From Oribacterium sp. (lineage in GTDB: Bacteria; Bacillota_A; Clostridia; Lachnospirales; Lachnospiraceae): a DNA stretch of 18,085 nt. The DNA is taken from positions 1-18,085 of the forward strand of contig JAGAXP010000147.1 of assembly GCA_017940955.1 (NCBI GenBank), given 5' to 3'. The notes beneath the pieces were generated by a model. The model was not told the DNA's origin, did no database searches, and saw only the letters and a list, made by a program, of their open reading frames with translations. The position numbers were made by a program, and so were the translations under genes. Positions 6,530-14,281 of this stretch are shown one piece after another (within the stretch, counting starts at the first letter, position 1; the number at the start of each line of letters is the position of its first letter).

Positions 6530-8077
6530 ATGGATTCGGAATACATAATTGAGATGAAGCATATAACGAAACGTTTTCCCGGGCTTATTGCAAATGATGA
6601 CGTTTCAATAAGCATAAAAAAGGGGGAGATTTATGCTCTTTTGGGAGAAAACGGGGCCGGGAAATCAACACTCATGAGTGTTCTTTTTGGTATGTATGAA
6701 CCTGATGAAGGAGAGATATTTATACGTGGAGAAAAAGTCAATATAGTCTCCCCACGCCATGCAACAAAGCTGGGTATAGGCATGGTACATCAGCATTTCA
6801 GACTTGTATCAAATTATACCGTTGCAGAGAATATCATCCTCGGTTCCGAACCGCAGGATAAACTTATGGGCTTCATTCCCCATGTGAATATTAAAAAGGC
6901 CAATCAGGACATAGCAGAGCTTTCTGATAAATATGGTCTCAAGGTTGATCCGACGGCAGTTATCAGTGATCTTAATGTTTCTACTCAGCAGAGGGTGGAA
7001 ATTCTGAAAATGCTGTACCGGGATGCGGAAATACTTATATTTGATGAACCTACAGCTGTACTTACACCTCAGGAAATAAAATATCTTCTTGATATAATCA
7101 GAGGACTTCGAGATGGCGGAAAGACCATTATCATTATCACTCATAAGCTTGAGGAAATTAAAGCCATTGCTGACAGATGTGCCATTCTTAACAGAGGAAA
7201 GCTGATAGATGTTCTGAATGTTCCCGAAGCTTCAACAGCTGAACTGGCAAGACTTATGGTTGGCAGAGAAATATCCTTTACTTCCGTTAAGAGCGAAGCA
7301 AAACCCGGAGAGGTTGTTCTCAAGGTTGAAGGGCTCACAGTATGTAACGAAGTGGGTTATGAGGCAGTCAAAAATGTATCCTTCGAGATTCATTCGGGAG
7401 AGATATTCGCTTTGGCAGGAGTTTCCGGAAATGGTCAAAACGAACTGGCAGATGCAATAGCCGGTTTAAAAAAGGCCAAAAGCGGAAGCATACAGCTTTC
7501 CGGAAAAGACATAACCTCTTTTTCCATAAGAAAACGAACAGAAGAGGGAGTAGCTTATATTCCCGAGGACAGACACAATGTAGGCCTTGTTCTTGGTTTT
7601 GATCTTAAGAACAATCTTTCTCTTAAAGAGTATTATCGTCCAAGAATGTCACATAATTCACTTCTTGATCTAAAGGAAATGTCAGAAAACGGAGAAAGAC
7701 TTATAAAAGATTATGATATAAGAAGCAGTAAAGGAGTCAATACCATTGTACGGACCATGTCCGGAGGTAATCAGCAGAAGGCGATAATAGCAAGAGAGCT
7801 TGAATTAAAAACTCCTCTTATCATATTCATGCAGCCAACTAGAGGTCTTGACATAGGTGCAATTTCAAGCATTCACAAACAGATTATTGCCGAAAGGGAT
7901 CGAGGGGCTGCTGTATTGCTGATATCCCTTGAGCTGGATGAAATAATGGATTGTGCAGATACCATCGGAGTTATATTTGATGGAAGAATAAACTGTATTG
8001 CAAAGGCTTCAGAGCTTACCATAGATGAAGTAGGAAGATTTATGATGGGCGTTGGGGATCGAGGTGAGAGCGCATGA
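6530..8077 (+). CDS. Nucleoside ABC importer, double-domain ATP-binding subunit
   Basis: 515-aa cytoplasmic ATPase with two fused nucleotide-binding domains, as in the sugar/nucleoside CUT2-like importers. Domain one has Walker A GENGAGKST (39-47), Q-loop region MVHQHF, Walker B FDEPTA (171-176) and the switch His205. Its signature reads NVSTQQR (149-155), not LSGGQ. Domain two has a degenerate Walker A, GVSGNGQNE (297-305), without the lysine, an intact SGGNQQK signature (411-417), and QPTRGLD (435-441) with Gln in place of the catalytic Glu. Asymmetry of this kind is usual for the family. The ATG at 6530 follows AAAGGGG (6514-6520 region) by nine bases; an adjacent in-frame TTG at 6527 is the only close alternative. 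The stop overlaps the next start by ATGA. Confidence 0.94.
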   Translation: MDSEYIIEMKHITKRFPGLIANDDVSISIKKGEIYALLGENGAGKSTLMSVLFGMYEPDEGEIFIRGEKVNIVSPRHATKLGIGMVHQHFRLVSNYTVAENIILGSEPQDKLMGFIPHVNIKKANQDIAELSDKYGLKVDPTAVISDLNVSTQQRVEILKMLYRDAEILIFDEPTAVLTPQEIKYLLDIIRGLRDGGKTIIIITHKLEEIKAIADRCAILNRGKLIDVLNVPEASTAELARLMVGREISFTSVKSEAKPGEVVLKVEGLTVCNEVGYEAVKNVSFEIHSGEIFALAGVSGNGQNELADAIAGLKKAKSGSIQLSGKDITSFSIRKRTEEGVAYIPEDRHNVGLVLGFDLKNNLSLKEYYRPRMSHNSLLDLKEMSENGERLIKDYDIRSSKGVNTIVRTMSGGNQQKAIIARELELKTPLIIFMQPTRGLDIGAISSIHKQIIAERDRGAAVLLISLELDEIMDCADTIGVIFDGRINCIAKASELTIDEVGRFMMGVGDRGESA

Positions 8078-9201
8078 AAAAAATACTGATAAAGCTTCTT
8101 GGCAGAGAAAAGTTACAAATGGTCAGAATATCTCTGTTTTCAATCATCATAAGTCTTCTGGTTGGAGCGATGATTTTTATAGCCCTCGGAAAAAATCCAT
8201 TTTCGGCCTATGGTAATCTGCTCCAGGGTTCGGGGCTGCTTTTGAAGCAAAAATATGCCGGACGTCAGAATATGTTTACCGATTTCATGAGCTTTCTTGA
8301 TACTCTGACACCTATGATATTTGCAGCACTGTCTGTAGCTTTTGCCCTTAAAGCAGGGCTGTTTAATATTGGTGTTTCAGGGATGATGCTGACAGCCGGA
8401 TTCATTGCAACCTTAACTGTTGGATATTCTTCACTTCCGGCAATACTGGCTAAGCCACTGGTACTTATCATTGGCATTATTTCCGGTGCGATGGTGGGAG
8501 CGCTGATAGGCTGGCTGAAGTACAGGTTTAATATAAATGAAGTAGTTTCATCAATAATGATAAATTATACTCTTATGTATATATTTACATTTTTCATTAA
8601 TACATTTTATCTGGACCCGGTTTCAAGACAAAGTATAGCCATCTCCGAGGAAGCAAGGCTTACGCTTGTTAATGTAAAGGCCTTTGATCTTAAATTTTGT
8701 ATACCCCTTACCTTCCCCCTTGCCATTATAGCCGCAATCCTTGTACGGTTTTTGATCAACAGAACAACTGCCGGATTCGAAATACAGGCTGTCGGTCTGG
8801 GGAAAAAGGCCGCAAATTATGCCGGCATCAGTATTTCAAAAAATATGATGCTTGCCATGACCATCTCCGGTGCCCTTGCAGGGCTTGCGGGCGTCACCTA
8901 TTTTTGTGGTTACAATGCTTCCATTCGTCCGGGAGTGGTTCCGAGCATGGGTTTCAATGCCATTGCCGTTGCACTCCTTGGATGCTGTGACCCCGTAGGA
9001 TGTATATTTGCATCCTTTTTGATAACCACAATATCCAACGGGTCTATATATATGAGCTCACAGCAGGGAGTTGAGGTAGAAATAGCTGACCTTATAACTT
9101 CGGTGATTCTGATATTTGCTGCCTGCTCGGAATTCCTCAGGATGTATATCGAAAAGATAAGCATGGAACTCAATGATAAAAAGGATGTGAAGAGAGTATG
9201 A
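8074..9201 (+). CDS. Nucleoside ABC importer permease, first subunit
   Basis: 375-aa polytopic membrane protein of the BPD_transp_2 type, equivalent to B. subtilis NupP (YufP). A short basic N terminus precedes the first helix. The conserved stretch around residues 78-105 (the ALSVAFALKAGLFNIG segment) matches the family, as does the later GLAGVTYFCG segment. The start codon overlaps the ATPase stop (ATGA, 8074-8077) and its own stop overlaps the next permease start in the same way, so the three are translationally coupled. It pairs with the second permease to form the membrane channel. The C-terminal tail is charged and cytosolic. Confidence 0.92.
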   Translation: MKKILIKLLGREKLQMVRISLFSIIISLLVGAMIFIALGKNPFSAYGNLLQGSGLLLKQKYAGRQNMFTDFMSFLDTLTPMIFAALSVAFALKAGLFNIGVSGMMLTAGFIATLTVGYSSLPAILAKPLVLIIGIISGAMVGALIGWLKYRFNINEVVSSIMINYTLMYIFTFFINTFYLDPVSRQSIAISEEARLTLVNVKAFDLKFCIPLTFPLAIIAAILVRFLINRTTAGFEIQAVGLGKKAANYAGISISKNMMLAMTISGALAGLAGVTYFCGYNASIRPGVVPSMGFNAIAVALLGCCDPVGCIFASFLITTISNGSIYMSSQQGVEVEIADLITSVILIFAACSEFLRMYIEKISMELNDKKDVKRV

Positions 9202-10160
9202 TAGATAACATAATTATAGACGGTCTTGCTTTTGCACTTCCCATGTTCATAATGGCAATAGGCGGAATATACAGTGAAAAGAGCGGAATAACCAATCTGG
9301 CACTGGAGGGACTCCAGGGGTTCGGAGCCTTCTTTGGAGCCCTTACGGCAGTCCTGCTGATACAGCAGTTCGCAGGTTCCTCCCAGGTGCCTTATTACAC
9401 TTCCTTTATTGCTGCGGCATTGGGAGGAATGCTTTTTTCGCTTGTTCATGTGCTGTTATGTATCAAGTTTAAAGCCAATCAGGTTATCAGCGGTGTAGTG
9501 GTAAATCTACTTGCGGCAGCACTTACAAGCTTCCTGACAAAACGTCTGAATGAAAGTATATTTGGTAAGGCTTCCAATAAGTTTGTCCTTGAAACAAGCA
9601 CAAGATTTTCAGTTCCGGGCATTTCCCGAATACCTGTTATCGGGGCGTTTTTCAGAAATGTATATCCGTTTGAAGTAATTATAATTATTATTGCCATAAT
9701 CATGTGGTATGTTTTGTACAAAACCCCTTTTGGAATGCATTTAAGAGCCTGCGGTGATAATCCTCATGCAGCAGATGCGGCCGGAATAGATGTCAATCGT
9801 ATCAGACTGGTTTCAGTAGTTATATCCGGAGGTCTATCTGCCATTGCCGGTATGAGCTATGCCTATTCAATAACAGCAAACTTTTCTCCGGATATTTATC
9901 TTGGCTATGGATATCTTTCAATTGCAGCTCTGATATTCGGCAACTGGTCCATACTTCCCACACTTGAAGCCTGCCTTATATTTGGGTTTGCCAGAAGCGG
10001 AGGCCAGGCACTTATCCAGCAATTGGGCATGCCTTCAACCTACAATGATATCGTAAGGATAATTCCATACGTTGTGACACTGCTGCTTCTGGTATTCTTT
10101 AGTAAGCATAACAACAGCCCCCGTGCACTGGGAGAGATATACGACAAGGGTAAACGATAA
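9198..10160 (+). CDS. Nucleoside ABC importer permease, second subunit
   Basis: 320-aa polytopic membrane protein, equivalent to B. subtilis NupQ (YufQ). The N-terminal segment ending YSEKSGITNLALEG (residues 26-39) is the family hallmark. The stretch LRACGDNPHAADAAGIDVNRIR in the second half contains the cytoplasmic coupling loop that contacts the ATPase. The start overlaps the upstream permease stop by ATGA. It ends the operon. In the 117-base spacer to the convergent phosphatase gene I see only weak short hairpins (for example ATAAGC 10196-10201 with GCTTAT 10221-10226) without a T-run, so no terminator is called. Confidence 0.92.
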   Translation: MIDNIIIDGLAFALPMFIMAIGGIYSEKSGITNLALEGLQGFGAFFGALTAVLLIQQFAGSSQVPYYTSFIAAALGGMLFSLVHVLLCIKFKANQVISGVVVNLLAAALTSFLTKRLNESIFGKASNKFVLETSTRFSVPGISRIPVIGAFFRNVYPFEVIIIIIAIIMWYVLYKTPFGMHLRACGDNPHAADAAGIDVNRIRLVSVVISGGLSAIAGMSYAYSITANFSPDIYLGYGYLSIAALIFGNWSILPTLEACLIFGFARSGGQALIQQLGMPSTYNDIVRIIPYVVTLLLLVFFSKHNNSPRALGEIYDKGKR

Positions 10161-10277
10161 GATTTTTGTACAGGGAAGTCTGACAGATTGCAGTAATAAG
10201 CCAAGTGATGCTCCTATAGAGCTTATCTGGTGTACCTAAAACTGTTTTTCGAGATTATACTTATTTTACCATAAGAA

Positions 10278-10826
10278 TTAAAAATCAAACTCCTTCAGCT
10301 CTGCGTTTTTTATTCCATAGGCTGCAAATTCTTCATTTGTCATGTCTCTGAAATAGGACATGATGAATCTGGAGATGCCGTTATGGGCAACAAGTAAATA
10401 TACCTTGTCAGGCTCCCTTTTGATATCATCCAGAAGATTATAAATTCTCTGAGCCATTCGGAACATGGATTCTCCGCCTTCATAGCTGTCAATGAAGTTT
10501 TGCTTTGCCAGCTTGAAGTCACCACCATCTCTGGGAGTTGACTCCCACTTGCCGAAGTTCTGCTCTATAAGCCTTTGCTCTACACGCATTGGAATACCTG
10601 TAATTTTTGATATTTCCTCTGCAGTATCATACGCCCTTGATAAAGGAGAAGTAAGTATCTCATCAATATGGATCTTTCCACTGTCAATGTCTTCTTTGAT
10701 CTTCACAGCGGCCTCTTTTGCCTGTTCATGACCTTTATCTGTCAGCGGGCTGTCTGTGGCTCCGCAGATTTTATTTTCTACATTCCATACTGTCTGTCCG
10801 TGACGAACAAAATATAACTTTCCCAT
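10278..10826 (-). CDS. Histidine phosphatase superfamily protein (phosphoglycerate mutase-like)
   Basis: 182-aa cytoplasmic protein with the catalytic RHGQT motif close to the N terminus (FVRHGQTVWN). The EQNFGKWE stretch in the middle holds the conserved glutamate, and a second histidine lies in VAHNG toward the C terminus. This is the standard phosphohistidine active site. Family members include phosphoglycerate mutases, alpha-ribazole phosphatase and broad-specificity phosphatases. The substrate cannot be told here, and no cobalamin genes are nearby. A good ribosome site (AAGGAG on the minus strand) lies about nine bases before the ATG. It is a single gene, convergent with the nucleoside permease and divergent from the SH3 gene. 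Confidence 0.88.
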   Translation of the reverse strand: MGKLYFVRHGQTVWNVENKICGATDSPLTDKGHEQAKEAAVKIKEDIDSGKIHIDEILTSPLSRAYDTAEEISKITGIPMRVEQRLIEQNFGKWESTPRDGGDFKLAKQNFIDSYEGGESMFRMAQRIYNLLDDIKREPDKVYLLVAHNGISRFIMSYFRDMTNEEFAAYGIKNAELKEFDF

Positions 10827-10951
10827 GCTGCACTCCTTTTTGATCCCATATTTGCTTAATACATCTTATACCATAAACTCCATGAAGAAAACCTTACACT
10901 ATGTTCACTCCATTTATATAATCTATAATTCAAGTCGACCTAACTATATAT

Positions 10952-10982
10952 GTCGCCTGAAGATTATGGGTTTTCCGGCGGC
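10952..10982. other. Hairpin between divergent phosphatase and SH3 genes
   Basis: Arms 10952-10961 and 10973-10982 can form nine of ten pairs (one mismatch, one G-U) over an 11-base loop. No T-run follows, so it is not a terminator. It lies about 97 bases before the SH3-protein start, and may be part of that gene's leader or a protein-binding site. Nothing else was recognised in the 252-base spacer, and no clear promoter either. Confidence 0.25.
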
Positions 10983-11078
10983 CTATTAGTAAAAATCCAT
11001 GTTCATCCGGTATCGGTCGATATAGAATTGTAAATGACGATGTACCGGTTTTGACATTTTGAAAGCGGGGTGCGACTC

Positions 11079-11918
11079 ATGTTTTTTCGCAAACTGATCT
11101 TAGCTTTGATAGTTTCCATATTCGTGATATCAGGTACTGTTTCGTATTCCTACGAGATAGATTATTCACCGTACTATATAACATCGGACTACTGTGTTTC
11201 CCCGGGCTACCTTCTCTACGTAGTTAACTGTGAGGTAAGCGTATCACTGAGATATTCTCCGGCTACGGATGCGGATGTTATAACTCAGGTTCCGTTATAC
11301 TCACCCGTTCAGTATCTGGGTAATGCCCGAAACGGTTACCTGTATGTTGATTACAATGGGATGATAGGTTACATTCTTGCAGCATATCTGGATTACAGGG
11401 AACCAAAAACTTCGGTCGGACATTTTGGGACCATTGCCAATGTCAATGAATCTGCGAGTCTTCGCAGTCTTCCCACAGCTGCTTCTCCTGCATACACACA
11501 GATGCCGAAAGGCTCCACGGTTACTGAGATTTCTGACATAAATGATGGTTTTTATAAAGTTACTTACAATGGCATGAAGGGATATGTCATGAAATCCCTG
11601 GTTCAGCTTTATACGGATTCCTCCCAGAAGGTTTACGGCACCTACTATAATCAGAGCCTTATGGAGTTTATAGATGTTACTCCAAACGATCCCACTTCCA
11701 TAACGGTGGAGTTTTATGATTATACGCCTACAGGAGAACGAAACCCTTCGTATATGAAGGTGAATTATGTGATGGTAAATAACAACACCTGGAGCTCTGT
11801 CGCAGCCGATTACGGTAAGTTCAGCCTGGATGCCGGAGCACAGGTCATATGTTATGACGGTTTAAATACCATAGCATTTGTACCTTACGGATATTCACCG
11901 GTTTATTACTACAGGTGA
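11079..11918 (+). CDS. Secreted protein with two SH3 (bacterial type) domains
   Basis: 279 aa. A signal peptide or N-terminal anchor (residues 1-22, basic then hydrophobic) suggests export. Two bacterial SH3 repeats follow, at about 48-106 and 118-178. Each has the pattern SLRYSP/SLRSLP, a turn, and a YNGMxGYxxxxYL-type end (YNGMIGYI and YNGMKGYV). Such domains usually bind cell-wall peptides. The last 100 residues are Tyr- and Asn-rich and match nothing I know. No catalytic domain is visible. The ATG at 11079 has GGGG (11067-11070) eight bases upstream; a GTG at 11070 in frame is less likely because it overlaps that site. The phosphoesterase gene follows after 91 bases on the same strand with no clear terminator, so they may be co-expressed. 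Confidence 0.8.
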   Translation: MFFRKLILALIVSIFVISGTVSYSYEIDYSPYYITSDYCVSPGYLLYVVNCEVSVSLRYSPATDADVITQVPLYSPVQYLGNARNGYLYVDYNGMIGYILAAYLDYREPKTSVGHFGTIANVNESASLRSLPTAASPAYTQMPKGSTVTEISDINDGFYKVTYNGMKGYVMKSLVQLYTDSSQKVYGTYYNQSLMEFIDVTPNDPTSITVEFYDYTPTGERNPSYMKVNYVMVNNNTWSSVAADYGKFSLDAGAQVICYDGLNTIAFVPYGYSPVYYYR

Positions 11919-12009
11919 AAAACCGGGAAGCTTTTGAAACCACCGGCTTTGACCAGTTCTTTTTGAAGGATTGAGAAGCTGAAGAACTGATATGTCAGGA
12001 GTAAGGCTT

Positions 12010-13251
12010 ATGAGAACACTTTCAGAATCACTGTTGATTATCTTTTTGACCTTTATTCTTACGGGATGCTCAGCCTTTGCAAAAAAATCTCCGGAAGAAT
12101 CTCATGCTGCCAATGCTTCTGACATGGTCGTGGTCACGGACTCTGTGAAAGCTGACCCCGTATGGTCTGATCCGGAAGTACTTCACGCGCTTATCATTTC
12201 GGATATCCATTATACAGAGAGGGAGAGTGCGGATCATCTTAATGTTCCGGGTATAGCTCTTTCAGGTGAGTTTACAGATGCCATAGTGGAAGAAGTGATC
12301 GCGAAAAATCCCGATGTTTTCATCGTGACAGGTGATAATACAAACAGCGGGGCATCAGAGGATGTGGCCGGGCTTACAGCCAGGCTTAAAAGGATAAAGG
12401 ATGCAGGAATTCCGCTTGTTATCACCACCGGTAATCACGATTTTGACCTTATGGATGAGGATGAATACGAGAAGGCTTACTTCGGACTTCTGGATCCTGT
12501 TGACAGAGATCCGGCATCACTGAGTTACACCTATATCTCAAAGGATGTAGTGCTGCTTGCCATGGATGATAAAGCCTTATTCCGGGGGGCACAGAGCGAA
12601 TTCTCTCCTGAAACCATGGGCTGGCTCCGGGAGATGCTGGAAAAATATAAAGGGAAAAGAATCATCTTCCTTTCACATCACAATGTTTTGTATAACTCCT
12701 CCGGAAAAGAAACCGCCACCAATATCATCCATAACGATGACCTGGCTGAGACATTGATAAAAGGCGGAGTAAAGCTTTGCATAACAGGGCATATGCATTC
12801 CCAGTATATCCTGGAGAAGGACGGTCTTTGGGAAGTGCTTAGCGGGATGCCCTTTTCAGGGAAACATCTTATGGGGAATCTGGCAGTGGGAAAGGACAGG
12901 ATCCTTTACTATGCGGAGCCTCTGGAGCTTGATGCTTATGGAAAAGATGTGTCAGAAAAGCTTCGCCCTTTGGAAGAGGAACGGGATCTCTATATGGACA
13001 AGGTTTTCTCGGAGCTTTTAGACAGTGAAGGTCTGAAGGGGCAGAAAAAGGACGGGGTCGAGGAACTGATATTCCGGTTTTTTGATTACTATGAAGAAGG
13101 TTCCCTGGCTGATCACCGCCCGGAGATAATGGCGGATCCGAACTATAAAACCATGCTTGACGCATTGTGGGATCATAATTACGGTCCCTGGATGAAAGAG
13201 ATGGCAGAAAATACGAAATACAGTGGAAGGCAATTGGAAATCAACCTGTGA
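12010..13251 (+). CDS. Calcineurin-like metallophosphoesterase lipoprotein
   Basis: 413-aa extracytoplasmic phosphoesterase. A lipoprotein signal with lipobox LTGC puts the lipidated cysteine at residue 20. All metal-site motifs are present in order: SDIH (Asp65, His67), GDN (Asp109-Asn110), GNHD (Asn142-His143), SHH (His223/His224) and GHMH (His261, His263). A dinuclear metal centre is therefore expected to be active. After the catalytic domain, about 130 residues of charged sequence form a C-terminal extension without known motifs. The ATG at 12010 is preferred because AGGAG (11997-12001) stands eight bases upstream and the lipobox spacing is then standard; an in-frame ATG at 11992 would add six residues. 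The substrate is unknown; cell-wall or phosphodiester turnover is plausible beside an SH3 protein. The stop codon lies inside a terminator-like hairpin. Confidence 0.9.
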   Translation: MRTLSESLLIIFLTFILTGCSAFAKKSPEESHAANASDMVVVTDSVKADPVWSDPEVLHALIISDIHYTERESADHLNVPGIALSGEFTDAIVEEVIAKNPDVFIVTGDNTNSGASEDVAGLTARLKRIKDAGIPLVITTGNHDFDLMDEDEYEKAYFGLLDPVDRDPASLSYTYISKDVVLLAMDDKALFRGAQSEFSPETMGWLREMLEKYKGKRIIFLSHHNVLYNSSGKETATNIIHNDDLAETLIKGGVKLCITGHMHSQYILEKDGLWEVLSGMPFSGKHLMGNLAVGKDRILYYAEPLELDAYGKDVSEKLRPLEEERDLYMDKVFSELLDSEGLKGQKKDGVEELIFRFFDYYEEGSLADHRPEIMADPNYKTMLDALWDHNYGPWMKEMAENTKYSGRQLEINL

Positions 13252-13275
13252 AAACATCCATCAGGATGTTTTCAC
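13248..13275. terminator. Hairpin between convergent phosphoesterase and treR genes
   Basis: GTGAAAACATCC (13248-13259) and GGATGTTTTCAC (13264-13275) form a perfect 12-bp stem with loop ATCA. It spans the phosphoesterase stop codon and ends 11 bases before the treR stop. No T-run follows on either strand, so its action as a bidirectional terminator is inferred from position between convergent genes. Confidence 0.5.
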
Positions 13276-13286
13276 AAGCTAATTGC

Positions 13287-14012
13287 TTATCGTACCCGTC
13301 TTGTGGCATTGTCCTGGAAACTGAAATAGTCCGGTCTGTGACGTGACTGGGTATATTCGAACATGATACCGTCGCTGTTGTAGGTCTGGCTGGTTACTAC
13401 GGCAAGACAGTTGTAATCCCCAAGCTCCAGATATTTCTCATCAATCTCCGTCATCTTCTCAACGGTAAATACACGCTTACTGGTGATGATAGACATGTTG
13501 AGAGTGTTTTCGATATAGTCATAGATTGAGCTCTCGGCGATTTCTTTTGTCAGGTTGGGAACCAGATCTTTCAGGAAATAATTGTGATTAAGAATGAGAG
13601 CTTTATTATCAAGGTAATGAACACGCTGGAGATAATACAGGTTTGAACCGGGTTCAAAACCTGTCCGGCGTGCTATATTTTTATCAGCTACCAGCTCTGT
13701 CAGATATATCACCCTGGTTTTGGGCTTTTTACCGTTTCTTAGTGCCGATTCACGAAAGCTTTCGATATTACCGATGGCAAAAGAGTTCTGCTGTGTCGGC
13801 TGGTAGATATTACGCACGCCCTTTCCCTGCATCGTTTGTACATATCCATCCGTAACAAGGTTACCTATAGCGCGTCTTATGGTATTTCTCGAGCAGTCGT
13901 AGTGCTCTATCAACTGGTGTTCTGAAGGAAGCAGTTCCTGGAATTCATATTCCCCGGTTTCGATTTTATTCTTTAAATCCTGATATATATCAGAATATCT
14001 GGACTTTGGCAT
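13287..14012 (-). CDS. treR: Trehalose operon repressor, GntR family (HutC/UTRA type)
   Basis: 241-aa transcription regulator. The N-terminal winged helix (about residues 1-70) begins PKSRYSDIYQDLKNKIETGE, the usual TreR-type opening, with the recognition helix in the segment CSRNTIRRAIGNLVTDGY. A UTRA effector domain fills about residues 85-235 and in this family senses trehalose-6-phosphate. I choose the ATG at 14012, not the in-frame ATG at 14042. The likely promoter would start RNA near 14044, leaving no leader for 14042; GAGGG (14028-14024) lies 11 bases before 14012; and the ten extra residues are encoded within the operator palindrome. It is divergent from treP, whose promoter carries the same palindromes. 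Confidence 0.9.
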   Translation of the reverse strand: MPKSRYSDIYQDLKNKIETGEYEFQELLPSEHQLIEHYDCSRNTIRRAIGNLVTDGYVQTMQGKGVRNIYQPTQQNSFAIGNIESFRESALRNGKKPKTRVIYLTELVADKNIARRTGFEPGSNLYYLQRVHYLDNKALILNHNYFLKDLVPNLTKEIAESSIYDYIENTLNMSIITSKRVFTVEKMTEIDEKYLELGDYNCLAVVTSQTYNSDGIMFEYTQSRHRPDYFSFQDNATRRVR

Positions 14013-14030
14013 ATCAATATTAACCCTCGC

Positions 14031-14042
14031 TTGTTTAAACAT
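14031..14042. promoter_or_regulatory. TreR operator-like palindrome over the treR transcription start
   Basis: TTGTTTAAACAT matches the TTGTTTAAACAA palindrome found three times before treP at 11 of 12 positions. It covers the predicted first bases of the treR message, so it would give autoregulation. Confidence 0.65.
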
Positions 14043-14050
14043 CTCGAATT

Positions 14051-14079
14051 ATTATAGCTTATTATACAATCACAGTAAA
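14051..14079 (-). promoter_or_regulatory. Predicted treR promoter
   Basis: On the minus strand, -35 TTTACT (14079-14074) and -10 TATAAT (14056-14051) are 17 bases apart. The start of transcription is expected near 14044, immediately before the operator at 14042-14031. A second TATAAT (14066-14061) has a poorer -35. Confidence 0.55.
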
Positions 14080-14178
14080 CATTCATGACACCTGTATTTC
14101 TTATTAATTCAATAGCACAGTAACATTTTAGCCGGCTCTTCATGTGCTATGTCTGAACTGTTACTTAGTCAGGAAAAC

Positions 14179-14190
14179 TTGTTTAAACAA
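14179..14190. promoter_or_regulatory. TreR operator A, upstream of the treP promoter
   Basis: Perfect 12-base palindrome TTGTTTAAACAA, just upstream of the -35 box. Its centre is 32 bases, about three helical turns, from operator B. Confidence 0.7.
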
Positions 14191-14205
14191 CTTGCGGAAT
14201 TTTTG

Positions 14206-14234
14206 TTGACATGTTTAAACAAGTATGTTATAAA
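14206..14234 (+). promoter_or_regulatory. Predicted treP promoter with operator B in the spacer
   Basis: TTGACA (14206-14211), 17-base spacer, TATAAA (14229-14234): near-consensus for the housekeeping sigma factor. The palindrome ATGTTTAAACAA (14211-14222) lies in the spacer and shares the last base of the -35 box, so a bound repressor would block RNA polymerase directly. Confidence 0.8.
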
Positions 14235-14245
14235 ATTCTCAGAAC

Positions 14246-14257
14246 TTGTTCAAACAA
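14246..14257. promoter_or_regulatory. TreR operator C, at the treP transcription start
   Basis: TTGTTCAAACAA, 11 of 12 positions of the palindrome, flanked by C and G that extend it to 14 bases (14245-14258). It lies just downstream of the -10 box, with its centre 35 bases from operator B. Confidence 0.7.
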
Positions 14258-14281
14258 GATGTTTTTTATACGGAGGTCGTT

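Noticed and set aside
8910..9449. Minus-strand 179-codon open frame across the permease junction
   Set aside because: Antisense to two conserved permease genes and without recognisable protein features.
10196..10226. ATAAGC/GCTTAT hairpin after the last permease gene as a terminator
   Set aside because: Six A-T-rich pairs with a 19-base loop and no T-run directly after.
11059..11073. Catabolite-response (cre) like sequence before the SH3-protein gene
   Set aside because: Only the left half fits the consensus and the bases are better explained as the ribosome binding site.
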